This document shows positions 46,003 through 54,166 of a stretch of 64,000 nt of DNA, in pieces. Positions within the stretch are counted from its first letter, which is position 1, and each line of letters starts with the position of its first letter. Source of the DNA: Paludisphaera borealis (GTDB lineage: Bacteria > Planctomycetota > Planctomycetia > Isosphaerales > Isosphaeraceae); the NCBI RefSeq assembly GCF_001956985.1, contig NZ_CP019082.1, positions 5,518,001 to 5,582,000 on the forward strand, written 5' to 3'. The notes beneath the pieces are model-generated. The model saw nothing but the letters and a program-made list of their open reading frames with translations. It had not been told where the DNA came from and made no database searches. Made by a program: the position numbers and the translations under genes.

Positions 46003-46509
46003 ATGGACAACGCATCAAAGCTCCGGCAGCTGACCGCCGCCGGGACCTTACTCGGCATCGGTATGGGCGGGTTCGTCGACGGCATCCTGTTCCATCAGGT
46101 GCTGCAACTCCACGGCATGCTCTCGGCGAAGTATCCCAGGACGGGCGTCGATGCGACGACCGCCCTGGTGAACGTCGAGATCAATATGTTCTGGGACGGA
46201 CTGTTCCATGCCTTCACCTGGACCATGACGGCTTTGGGAATCGCCCTCCTCTGGCATGCGGTCCAGCGAAGGGACGTTCCCCTCTCGACCAGGACCTTGG
46301 TCGGGTCGCTGGCGCTGGGCTGGGGCCTGTTCAACCTGATCGAGGGCGTCATCGACCACGAGCTGCTGGGGATACACCACGTCGTCGAGGCCGGGAATCA
46401 CCTGCCCTGGGATATGGCGTTCCTCGCCTCCGGGGTCGTCCTGATCCTCTTCGGCTGGTCCACGATCCGGGCGGATCACGGCGACGATACGGCGACGGCG
46501 GCTCGCTGA
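46003..46509 (+). CDS. DUF2243 integral membrane protein
   Basis: A 168-residue protein with four predicted transmembrane helices. GMGGFVDGILFHQVLQLHGMLS, VNVEINMFWDGLFHAFTWTM, and GLFNLIEGVIDHELLGIHHVVE match the DUF2243 pattern, in which paired His residues lie near the membrane face (H-Q-x-L-x-x-H, H-x-x-x-x-x-HH). These histidines suggest metal or haem binding; DUF2243 genes are often near cytochrome-oxidase-related genes in other bacteria (general knowledge, not seen here). GAGG lies six bases before the ATG. It is probably co-transcribed with the CxxC protein upstream. Confidence 0.88.
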   Translation: MDNASKLRQLTAAGTLLGIGMGGFVDGILFHQVLQLHGMLSAKYPRTGVDATTALVNVEINMFWDGLFHAFTWTMTALGIALLWHAVQRRDVPLSTRTLVGSLALGWGLFNLIEGVIDHELLGIHHVVEAGNHLPWDMAFLASGVVLILFGWSTIRADHGDDTATAAR

Positions 46510-46540
46510 TGCGACGCGGGGGTGGTTCGCGGCCTCGGCA

Positions 46541-49500
46541 TCAGCGCCGCTTGGGCTGGGCGAGGTCGCGGCCGACGCCTTCGAGGGCTTTGAGGGCGTC
46601 GCGGCCGAACGAGCCGCCGGTGGAGTTGCCGTTGCCGTTGCCGGCGGCGGGGGGGATGACCTGGTCGAGCAGGCGGCCGGCCTGGGCCTGCACGCCGCGC
46701 TTGACCATCGAGCGGGCAGCGTCCTTGAGGGCGAGTCGGAGGCCGTTGCGGTCGATGATCGGGTGCGAGATCGTGCCGCCGATCGGGATCGTGATGTTCG
46801 TGCCGCCGACGAACTGCTTGGCGGCGGCGTTGCCCCCGAGCATCTGGGGCGTGACGGGGACCGATGCGCGCAAAGCCAGGGTTTTGTCGAAGCCGACGGA
46901 CCCCTGGATGCTCGCCTTCGTGCCGTTGGCCAGCGGGATCGTCAGCCCGCTCTGCTTGACCCGGCCGTCGGCGATCTGGAGCTGCAACGGCTGCTCCAAC
47001 GTCAGCTTGGGCGCGGTGTTGCCCGTCAGCGTGACGATCTCGGCGGTGAACGGGCCGGGCTGGAAGACGACGTCCTGGAAGACGAGTTGGCCGTCGACGC
47101 GGAGGGCCCCGTCGCCGATCAGCGGGATCGACGCGCCGTCGACCGTCAGCGAGACCTTGCCGGAGACGTTGCTGGACTTGCTGAGGATCGGGGCGATGTA
47201 CGACAACACGTCGTCGGAGACGTCCTTGTTGATCGCCGCGCCCTCGATCTTGGTTCCCTTGGCCAATCGGAGCCAGAGGGCGTTCGGGTCTTCGAGGTCG
47301 AGGTCGGCGCTGATCGCGAGCGTCCCGTCGTTGAGCGTTGACGCGATCGGATCGAACACGGCCTTGCCGCCGGCCAATCGCAGCACGACCGGCGTCGGGC
47401 CGATCTTCATGCCGAACGCCTGAGCCGAGGCGAGATCGACCCCCAGCTCTCCTTCCATCCCCTTCAACATCTGGGACGCCGAGCCCCCCGCAAGCGACCC
47501 CTTGAGGTGGAACGGCCTCACGGTCGCGCGAACCTGGGCGTGCGGCTCGACGGCCGATGCCACGAGCGGGTCGAGCGTCTCCCAGCGCGGCTCCAGGGTG
47601 CCCGCGACGTCGGCCAGGCGCCTGGCGCGGGCTTCGGCGATCGTCCCGCCGCCGACCAGCCGGCCGTAGACGGTGGTCAGGTCCAGGTTGGTCAGGACGA
47701 GCTGGTCGTTGGACGTCGCATAGGCCCCGTTCAGGGCGAGGGAGACCGGGCCTCGGGGGGTGGTCGCCACGAGATTGGGCGAATTCACCCAGCCGTTGAA
47801 GTCGAGCCGACCGTCGAGCTGACGGGCCAGGGTCACCCGTCCCGACCAGTCGCCTCCCAGGCCGCGCGGGGGAGAAGCCGTCCAGTAGCCGAGCGCCCGA
47901 TCGAGCGCCGACAGCTCGCCGACGAGCACGGTGTCGATGGTCATCGGAGCGTCGGCCTTGCCGATCCCGCTCAGCATGAACCCCTGGGGGCCGATGGCGA
48001 TGCCGGCGGACGGCTGTGCGCCGACCGGAACGAGAACCAGTTGCCCGGCGGCCACGTCGAGCTGACCCTTCGCTCGCAGGCTGACCGCGGCCGAGGCGGC
48101 CCGGCGGTCGACGGGGGTCGCGGTCAGTTGGACCTCGTCGAGGTGATACACCTGGCCGACCCGTCGTACCGAAACCTTGCCCGAGGCGACGGCCGGGGCG
48201 GGCGTCGTGATCGGGATCGAGCCGTCGAGGACGACGGCGGCGACGCCTTCAGTGACCGTCGCTTGCAGGCTCGCCTTCGTCTCACCGGCCTTGACGCCCA
48301 GCCGGACGGCGTGCCAGTCGAGCGGCGTCCCGTTCTTGTCGCGAGGACCGTCGGCGGCCCCTTCGAGGCGGACGTGGTCGCGAATGATCGGCTCGGCCGT
48401 GAGGCCCGCGACCTTCAACCCGTCGAACTCGGCCGCGAGCCGGGCCTTGAACATCCCGCCGTCGGGGCGATAGTCGGCGGCCACTCTTCCCTTGCCGGCG
48501 AGGTTCACCGCGCCCAGCTCGATCAGCTCGCGGGCCTGCGCTTCGATCGCCGCGAGGTCGACCGTGCCCGAGAGCTTCACGCCGCGCTCAAGGTCGCCCG
48601 TCGCGGTGGCGTCGACGCCCGCCGCCTTGATGGCGAACGACTCGACGGCCGTGTTCCCCTTGCTGCGAACCAGGGCGGTCGAAAACGAGGCGGGTTTGTG
48701 CAAGGTGAGCGGGCGTCCCCCCTCGGTCGCGGCCAGGTCGGCCAGGTTCGCCGAGAGGTCGAGCCGCTCGGCACCGTCGCGCGTGGTCAGGGCGGCCTCG
48801 ATTCGGGCCTGGCCCTTGTTGATCACGATGCCGTGTCGCAGCGGAATCGCCCGCGGCAAGAGCTTCGAAGTCGCGGCCAGGTCGACGTGGCCCGACAGCC
48901 GGGTGGGAGTTTCGCCGGTCGCCGGGATGTCGCCGGTCGCCGTCAGCTCGCCGATCGGGCTTTTGAGGTCGAGCTTGCGAATCGACCAGCCCGAGGACGT
49001 CTGCGTGACGTCGCAGCCGGCCGTCACACTCTCCAGCGCGAGCCGATCCCCCGCTAGGACGGGGCCGTCGGCGACGACGTCGCGGAGGACCACGTCGCCC
49101 TGGGCCGACCAGAGACCCTGCTTGCGGTCGGCCTTGAGGGGCCCGTCGAGCCGCCACCTGGCAGTGACGCCCGCCTGGCGGACGGCGAGCGGCCAGTTCT
49201 TGCCGGTGAGGGTCAACGATTGGTCGGGCGAGGTCCCGGGCGCCGCGTTCATGTCGTAACCGGCGTGCAGATCCAGGGAACGGCCTTCGTCGGTGAGGGT
49301 CACGGCGACGTCGAGGGGCTTGCCGGGGACGATCGTCGCCGAGGCCTCGAAGGCGCCCGCGGTGATCGGCTCGGCCAGTTCGGGGCTGGCGATCCGCGCG
49401 CGGCCTCCCTTGACGACGACCGCCACGGCCGGGCTCTGTCCCGGTCCCGGACCTGGATCACCGCCCCGAGACTCGCCGCCCCCGCCCATCAGCCCGCCGA

Positions 49501-49909
49501 GCGCGTCGAGGACGTCGATGGAGCCGTCGGCTCGGCGCTCGACGTCGACGCTCGCCCCTTCGACACGGATCACACCGTAGTCGGATCGAGACGCGACCAG
49601 GCCGAGGATTCCCCGGTCGGTCCGGACGGAATCGGCCGTGACGACGGTTTTGCCCTGCGGGTCGACCAGGACGAGATCTTTGAGGACGAGCCCGCGCGTC
49701 CAGGACAGCGACACCCCGCCCAGCTCGATCCGTCCCGGATTGAGCTTCTTGTTGATCGCCTGCACCAGCATGCGGCGTGCGGGGGAGGTGCTGAGCACGG
49801 TCGGCAGCGACGCGAGCATGAGGAGGAACAGGATCGCGAGAACCACGATCGATCGGATCAAGCGTCTGAGTCGCTTCGGCGGCTTCGCGGCGATGACTTG
49901 TTCGTCCAT
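46541..49909 (-). CDS. Very large AsmA/TamB-like envelope protein
   Basis: A 1122-residue protein from the ATG at 49909 with GGAAGGAG upstream. RLIRSIVVLAILFLLMLASLPTVLS (residues 14-38) is the only membrane segment; the remainder is a continuous series of beta-strand-like segments (for example VDLASAQAFGMKIGPTPVVLRLAGG and LQLQIADGRVKQSGLTIPLANG) typical of AsmA-like proteins, which form long hydrophobic grooves for lipid movement. The last ~150 residues, up to GGTISHPIIDRNGLRLAL, correspond to the family's membrane-distal part. Assignment is by architecture. Convergent with DUF2243; a 445-base spacer lies upstream. Confidence 0.75.
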   Translation of the reverse strand: MDEQVIAAKPPKRLRRLIRSIVVLAILFLLMLASLPTVLSTSPARRMLVQAINKKLNPGRIELGGVSLSWTRGLVLKDLVLVDPQGKTVVTADSVRTDRGILGLVASRSDYGVIRVEGASVDVERRADGSIDVLDALGGLMGGGGESRGGDPGPGPGQSPAVAVVVKGGRARIASPELAEPITAGAFEASATIVPGKPLDVAVTLTDEGRSLDLHAGYDMNAAPGTSPDQSLTLTGKNWPLAVRQAGVTARWRLDGPLKADRKQGLWSAQGDVVLRDVVADGPVLAGDRLALESVTAGCDVTQTSSGWSIRKLDLKSPIGELTATGDIPATGETPTRLSGHVDLAATSKLLPRAIPLRHGIVINKGQARIEAALTTRDGAERLDLSANLADLAATEGGRPLTLHKPASFSTALVRSKGNTAVESFAIKAAGVDATATGDLERGVKLSGTVDLAAIEAQARELIELGAVNLAGKGRVAADYRPDGGMFKARLAAEFDGLKVAGLTAEPIIRDHVRLEGAADGPRDKNGTPLDWHAVRLGVKAGETKASLQATVTEGVAAVVLDGSIPITTPAPAVASGKVSVRRVGQVYHLDEVQLTATPVDRRAASAAVSLRAKGQLDVAAGQLVLVPVGAQPSAGIAIGPQGFMLSGIGKADAPMTIDTVLVGELSALDRALGYWTASPPRGLGGDWSGRVTLARQLDGRLDFNGWVNSPNLVATTPRGPVSLALNGAYATSNDQLVLTNLDLTTVYGRLVGGGTIAEARARRLADVAGTLEPRWETLDPLVASAVEPHAQVRATVRPFHLKGSLAGGSASQMLKGMEGELGVDLASAQAFGMKIGPTPVVLRLAGGKAVFDPIASTLNDGTLAISADLDLEDPNALWLRLAKGTKIEGAAINKDVSDDVLSYIAPILSKSSNVSGKVSLTVDGASIPLIGDGALRVDGQLVFQDVVFQPGPFTAEIVTLTGNTAPKLTLEQPLQLQIADGRVKQSGLTIPLANGTKASIQGSVGFDKTLALRASVPVTPQMLGGNAAAKQFVGGTNITIPIGGTISHPIIDRNGLRLALKDAARSMVKRGVQAQAGRLLDQVIPPAAGNGNGNSTGGSFGRDALKALEGVGRDLAQPKRR

Positions 49910-50354
49910 GGCTGCGTGGGCTCCTTCCCGGGTGGACCTTCGAATCGTCGGTCGGGCCGAGACCAATCCGGCCCATCGGGCCTTGTCAAATCTCGACCCG
50001 AGGCGTTCATCCGCTTGACAGCCCGGTGAGGCCGCTCGCAAGCCCGATGAGGGTCGTTCGGCTGGCAGTGATTCGTGCGATTTCAGTAGCTTGCCTGATT
50101 ACGACGATTGGTCCAGCCCAGTCCGCGAGTTCGGCGGCCTCTGCGCTGAGGATTCAACCTGCATTGGATCATCCAACTCTGGGGCGTCCGCGGGCTGCGA
50201 GGTAGCCGTCCTTCTCTTGTCGACACGACACACCATTTTCAAATATCTCGGAACCAGCGCCGAATAGTATCGCGACACGTCCCCGGCGGCGATGGAAGAT
50301 TCCTCGCGCTCCTTGGGCCGAACTTTCCAATTTCCCACGATGATGGAACTTGCG
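49910..50354. other. Spacer of about 445 bases between divergent genes
   Basis: No gene or repeat was recognised. The section at about 50200-50290 is AT-richer than its surroundings and probably contains the promoters of the two divergent genes. Confidence 0.45.
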
Positions 50355-51800
50355 ATGAGACTCACGACGGGCGCGATTCTTCTCCATGTGGTTTTCGGTG
50401 CGTCGTTGGCCCGGGCTCAGGATGCGCCTCGGCCGCCTGGGACGGTCAAGGCCGAGGCGACGACGGGCTCTGCTTCGGCCGGCGTCGACTCTTATGTATT
50501 GGGCCTGATGCAGAAGCGCCACATCCCGGGCGTTTCAGTCGCCGTCGTGCTGGACGGGAAAGTGGTGCTGGCGAAAGGGTACGGCCTGGCGAACGTCGAA
50601 CTCCAGGTTCCGGCGACGGAGAACACCGTCTATCAACTCGCCTCGGTGACCAAGACGTTCACCGCGACCGCGATCATGATGCTCGTGAAGGATGGGAAAC
50701 TCACGCTCGACGACAAGATCACGGCGCGACTTTCGGATCTCCCGGCGGCCTGGGAAAAAGTGACTGTCCGCCATCTGCTGAGTCATACATCAGGAATCAA
50801 GAGTTATACGTCCGTTAAGGATTTCTTCAAGACGGCGCGTAAGGACTACGCCCAGCGCGAGATCATCGATCTGGTGGCGAAGGAGCCGCTGGAATTCGTG
50901 CCGGGCGAGAAGTGGAACTACAGCAATACGGGCTACTTCTTGCTGGGGATGCTCATCGAGAAGGTGGCCGGCAAGCCGTACGGGGAGTTCATGGCCGAGC
51001 GCATCTTCAAGCCGCTCGGCATGGCGCGGACGCGCGTCAACGATCTCCGGGCCATCATCCCCAACCGCGCGCAAGGGTATGAGTGGGACGGCAAGGAGCT
51101 GAAGAACGGGGAGTACGTCAGCCCGACCCAGCCGTTCTCGGCGGGCATGCTCGTCTCGACCGTCAGCGACCTGGTCAAGTGGGACGCCTCCCTCGCCAAC
51201 CACACCTTGCTCGACGAGGCGACCTTGCAACAGATGTGGACCGCGACTCGACTGGCCAAGGGGGAGGCGGGCTACGGTTTCGGATGGGGGATCGACAAGG
51301 TGAACGGCCACCGACACGTCTCGCACGGCGGCGGGATCCCGGGCTTCTCCACCGAACTCGCCCGCTTCCCGGACGACAAGCTGACCGTGATCGTCCTGAC
51401 CAACTCGGACGGCGGCCACGCGGGCGCGCTCGCCCGTGGAATCGCCGGCCGGTTCGTACCGGCGCTCGAAGAGAAGGCCGCGGAGCCGATCGCCGACAAG
51501 GACGGCAAGACCACCGAGCGTCTCCGGCTCATGCTCGAAGGAGCGCTGAAGGGCGAGGTCGATCTCGAACTCTTCACGGACACGGCCAAGAAAGCGCTCG
51601 TCCCGCACATCAAGGAAGGCAAGGACAAGCTCGCCCCGCTCGGCGCTTTGAAGACGTTCGAACTCCTGGAGCGGAAAGAAAACGACGGCGCCTTGCAGTT
51701 GCGCTATCGAGCGGTCCTCGAGAAAGAGACGCTCAAAGTCTTCATCGCTCTCGACAAGTCCGGCAAAATCCAGGGCCTGGGGCTCCAACCCGAGGACTGA
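50355..51800 (+). CDS. Exported serine hydrolase of the beta-lactamase / class C penicillin-binding family
   Basis: About 481 residues from the ATG at 50355, which begins a signal peptide (MRLTTGAILLHVVFGASLARAQ); in-frame ATGs at 50340 and 50343 are alternatives. The class C triad is intact: Ser97-x-x-Lys100 (LASVTKTFTA), Tyr189-Ser-Asn191 (YSNTGYFLLG) and HVSHGGGIPGF (His about 324, the KTG-equivalent). The ~110-residue C-terminal tail (TERLRLMLEGALKGEVDL and following) is an accessory domain seen in family members that act as D,D-peptidases or esterases. It is probably periplasmic. Antibiotic hydrolysis cannot be predicted. Confidence 0.9.
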   Translation: MRLTTGAILLHVVFGASLARAQDAPRPPGTVKAEATTGSASAGVDSYVLGLMQKRHIPGVSVAVVLDGKVVLAKGYGLANVELQVPATENTVYQLASVTKTFTATAIMMLVKDGKLTLDDKITARLSDLPAAWEKVTVRHLLSHTSGIKSYTSVKDFFKTARKDYAQREIIDLVAKEPLEFVPGEKWNYSNTGYFLLGMLIEKVAGKPYGEFMAERIFKPLGMARTRVNDLRAIIPNRAQGYEWDGKELKNGEYVSPTQPFSAGMLVSTVSDLVKWDASLANHTLLDEATLQQMWTATRLAKGEAGYGFGWGIDKVNGHRHVSHGGGIPGFSTELARFPDDKLTVIVLTNSDGGHAGALARGIAGRFVPALEEKAAEPIADKDGKTTERLRLMLEGALKGEVDLELFTDTAKKALVPHIKEGKDKLAPLGALKTFELLERKENDGALQLRYRAVLEKETLKVFIALDKSGKIQGLGLQPED

Positions 51801-52132
51801 CAATTACCCCAGGGCTGTCGCTCGTTGCGGAGGGAGGCTGCTTTTGCGAGGAAGTCATGCTTGATCCTCGTCGGTCGGCATGGTGGGGCTGAGGTCTCGA
51901 AGAATTAAAAAGCGAAGCGTGGCCTCACAAGCTGGTCCGTGAAAACCAAAAACAAGGACTGACCCCAGCGCCGAGGTCTGACCTCAGCGCCGACCCAAAT
52001 ACAAAGTCTGACCCCAGCGCCGACCGGGAGTTGACCTGACCCCTCGGAGCTTGACCCCTGAGAGCTGGGGGAGCTTGGCCCCTGGGAGCATTTGAGCAGC
52101 GGAGTGGCTTCTTCGCGTGGTCGCCCCTGGCT
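51801..52132. other. Spacer with clustered GTCTGACCCCAGCGCCGA repeats
   Basis: Between 51952 and 52025 three tandem copies read ACTGACCCCAGCGCCGA, GTCTGACCTCAGCGCCGA and GTCTGACCCCAGCGCCGA; further GACCCCT-GAGAGC-like units follow to about 52090. No gene is seen. The left end (51940-51970) is one arm of the inverted repeats that enclose the YdeI-family gene. Confidence 0.7.
51940..51970 (+). repeat. Left inverted repeat flanking the YdeI-family gene
   Basis: TGAAAACCAAAAACAAGGAC-TGACCCCAGCG; its imperfect reverse complement is at 52782-52812 on the other side of the gene. See the right arm. Confidence 0.65.
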
Positions 52133-52717
52133 TCACCCCGAAGCCTTCCTCCACGTAAACTGCGGCACCCGCTCGCCCCGGGCCGAGTACGCTGCCAGCG
52201 AGTTCAGCCGCTTCCGTCGCGTTTCTTCCTTCTTGGCGCTCGCGACCCACCAGTTGACCGCCTTGCGGTAGGACGCGGGCTGCTTTTCATAGAACTTCCA
52301 GGCCGCCGGGTCCTCCCGCAGGAGGCCCAGGTACGGCTCGGGCATTTCGACGTCCCCCTGCTCATGGGAGTAGATGCCCGACCGGTCCTCCTTCCGGGCC
52401 TCGAACGCCGCCAGGCCGTTCGGCTGCATGCGGCCCAATTCGGTCAGGGCCTGGATCCGGGCGATGTTCACGGTGCTCCAGACGCTGCCCTTCTTACGCG
52501 GCGTGAACCGGATCGTGTAGCTCTCGGCGTCGATGCCCTTCCGGACGCCGTCGATCCACCCGTAGCAGAGGGCCTCGTCCACCGATTCCGGCCAGGTGAG
52601 ACGCTTCCGTCCCAAACCCTTTTTGTAGAAGCCGACCAGGAGGCGATCCGCCGTGGCGTGGTTCTCGGCGAGCCAAGCCCGGAAGTCCTCGGGCGTTTCG
52701 AAGAAGATGGGGTCCAT
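52133..52717 (-). CDS. YdeI/OmpD-associated family protein
   Basis: A 194-residue protein. FFETPEDFRAWLAENHATAD, LLVGFYKKG, TWPESVDEALCYGWIDGVRK and SYTIRFTPRKKGSVWSTVN match the YdeI family (bacteriocin-protection/OmpD-associated proteins), followed by the C-terminal DUF1905-like part ending with the RKAVNWWVASAKKEETRRKR basic region. Its molecular activity is not firmly established. The gene is enclosed by imperfect ~30-base inverted repeats at 51940-51970 and 52782-52812, with a cluster of related tandem copies on the left side, so it may have moved as a cassette. Confidence 0.85.
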   Translation of the reverse strand: MDPIFFETPEDFRAWLAENHATADRLLVGFYKKGLGRKRLTWPESVDEALCYGWIDGVRKGIDAESYTIRFTPRKKGSVWSTVNIARIQALTELGRMQPNGLAAFEARKEDRSGIYSHEQGDVEMPEPYLGLLREDPAAWKFYEKQPASYRKAVNWWVASAKKEETRRKRLNSLAAYSARGERVPQFTWRKASG

Positions 52718-53020
52718 GCGCTTCAGCCCTGCCGCTTGACCATCGCGTCGACCCAGGCCGCCGGGGGCGGACTTGGAGGCCGTCGGAGTCAGACTTTGTT
52801 CTTGGTTTTTCGTGCCCGTCTCGACTCTGTATCGGCCGCCCGGACGTTTCCGTTACAGGTGCACGTTTTCCGCAAACGGCTTGACCCGGACGAATCGACG
52901 CCATAGGGTTGAGCGACAGTCAAATTGGCTGTTGGAGGCGTTCGCTGGCCGGGGGTTCCGGTGGGTTGGCGTCTCGGCCCGGCGTCGCTTTGATGGGCCT
53001 AATCGACGCACCTTTCTCCC
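52718..53020. other. Spacer between YdeI-family and NTase-HD genes
   Basis: About 300 bases, without a gene. It contains the right inverted repeat (52782-52812) and probably the promoters of the two divergent genes. Confidence 0.5.
52782..52812 (-). repeat. Right inverted repeat flanking the YdeI-family gene
   Basis: Read in reverse: GAAAAACCAAGAACAAAGTC-TGACTCCGACG, matching the left arm at 51940-51970 in about 24 of 31 positions. The AAAGTCTGAC core is shared by the tandem copies on the left side. Confidence 0.65.
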
Positions 53021-54130
53021 ATGGCTGACGAACGCATCCGGCGGCAGATCGCCTTTCTCGCCGCCCAGCTCATGTATCATCGGACCGAGTCCGAGTACTT
53101 CACCGCGAAACGCAAAGCCGCCAAGCAGCTCGGGGTCGAGTATCGATTCCGGCCGGCCGACCTGCCGTCGAACGCCGAGATCCGCGATCAGATCCAGGCG
53201 ATGGCCCGGATTCACGAGGGGCCGAAGCGGCTCGATCACCTGCGCGACATGCGCTTCGAGGCCCTGCGCCTCATGCGCAAGCTCGCCCGGTTCCGCCCCC
53301 GGTTGATCGGCAGCGTCTGGACGGGGCACGTCCGGCAAGGGTCGGACATCGACATCCACATCTTCTCCGACAGCCAGGCGATCGTCACCGACGTCCTTCA
53401 GGAATTCGGACTGGAGTACGAAGTCGAGCACAAGCGGATCGTCAAGTACGGCGAGGAGCGGGTTTTCACCCACATCCATATCGACGACCGCTTCCCGTAC
53501 GAGCTGACCTTGTACCCCGAGGACAAGGTGCATTACGTCTTCAAAAGCTCGATCACCGGCCAGCCGATCGAGCGGGCGTCGATCGCCGAGCTGGAGGCCG
53601 CGTTGAAGGCCGAAAACCCCGACGTCGATCTCGATTTCGAGGTCGAACGGGTCGAGGATCAGATCGACCGCTTCGAGTTGTATCGCATGTTGCTTCGCCC
53701 TCTCGAAGGGGTCAAGCAGAGCCCGAAGCATCACCCCGAGGGAGACGCGCTCTACCACAGCTTGCAGGTCTTCGAGCTGGCCCGCGACGAGCGGGGGTAC
53801 GACGAGGAGTTCCTGCTGGCCGCCCTGTTGCACGACGTCGGCAAGGCGATCGACCCGGCCGACCACGTCGTCGCCGGCCTCCAGGCCCTTGAGGGGACGA
53901 TCACCCAGCGCACCGAGACCCTCATCGCGCTGCACATGGACGCCCTCGCCTACCGCGACGGCTCCCTCGGCGCCCGCGCCCGGTCGCGGCTCGAACAGTC
54001 CGAGGAATTCGACGACCTGATGCTGCTCCGCGAACTCGACTCCCGAGGCCGCCAGCCCGGCGCGATCGTCTGCGAACTGGAAGAGGCGCTCGACTACATC
54101 CGCGATCTGGCCGAAGAATACGAGGAGTAA
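53021..54130 (+). CDS. Nucleotidyltransferase-fold plus HD-domain protein
   Basis: A 369-residue protein with two domains. Residues ~95-210: IGSVWTGHVRQGSDIDIHIF is a polymerase-beta-type nucleotidyltransferase core (GS at 97-98, Asp109 and Asp111). Residues ~245-369: HHPEGDALYHSLQVFELAR and AALLHDVGKAIDPADHV (HD about 271) form an HD phosphohydrolase domain with the metal-binding His-Asp. The combination resembles tRNA-nucleotidyltransferase-like or (p)ppGpp-type enzymes in outline, but the order of motifs matches neither. Substrate is unknown. The downstream membrane gene starts 36 bases later. Confidence 0.75.
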   Translation: MADERIRRQIAFLAAQLMYHRTESEYFTAKRKAAKQLGVEYRFRPADLPSNAEIRDQIQAMARIHEGPKRLDHLRDMRFEALRLMRKLARFRPRLIGSVWTGHVRQGSDIDIHIFSDSQAIVTDVLQEFGLEYEVEHKRIVKYGEERVFTHIHIDDRFPYELTLYPEDKVHYVFKSSITGQPIERASIAELEAALKAENPDVDLDFEVERVEDQIDRFELYRMLLRPLEGVKQSPKHHPEGDALYHSLQVFELARDERGYDEEFLLAALLHDVGKAIDPADHVVAGLQALEGTITQRTETLIALHMDALAYRDGSLGARARSRLEQSEEFDDLMLLRELDSRGRQPGAIVCELEEALDYIRDLAEEYEE

Positions 54131-54166
54131 GTTCGGGACAGCCATCAATGGGAGGGTTCCGCCGAA

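Noticed and set aside
50099-50365. Minus-strand open frame of 88 codons upstream of the serine hydrolase gene
   Set aside because: It overlaps the hydrolase start and probable promoter region and has no family resemblance.
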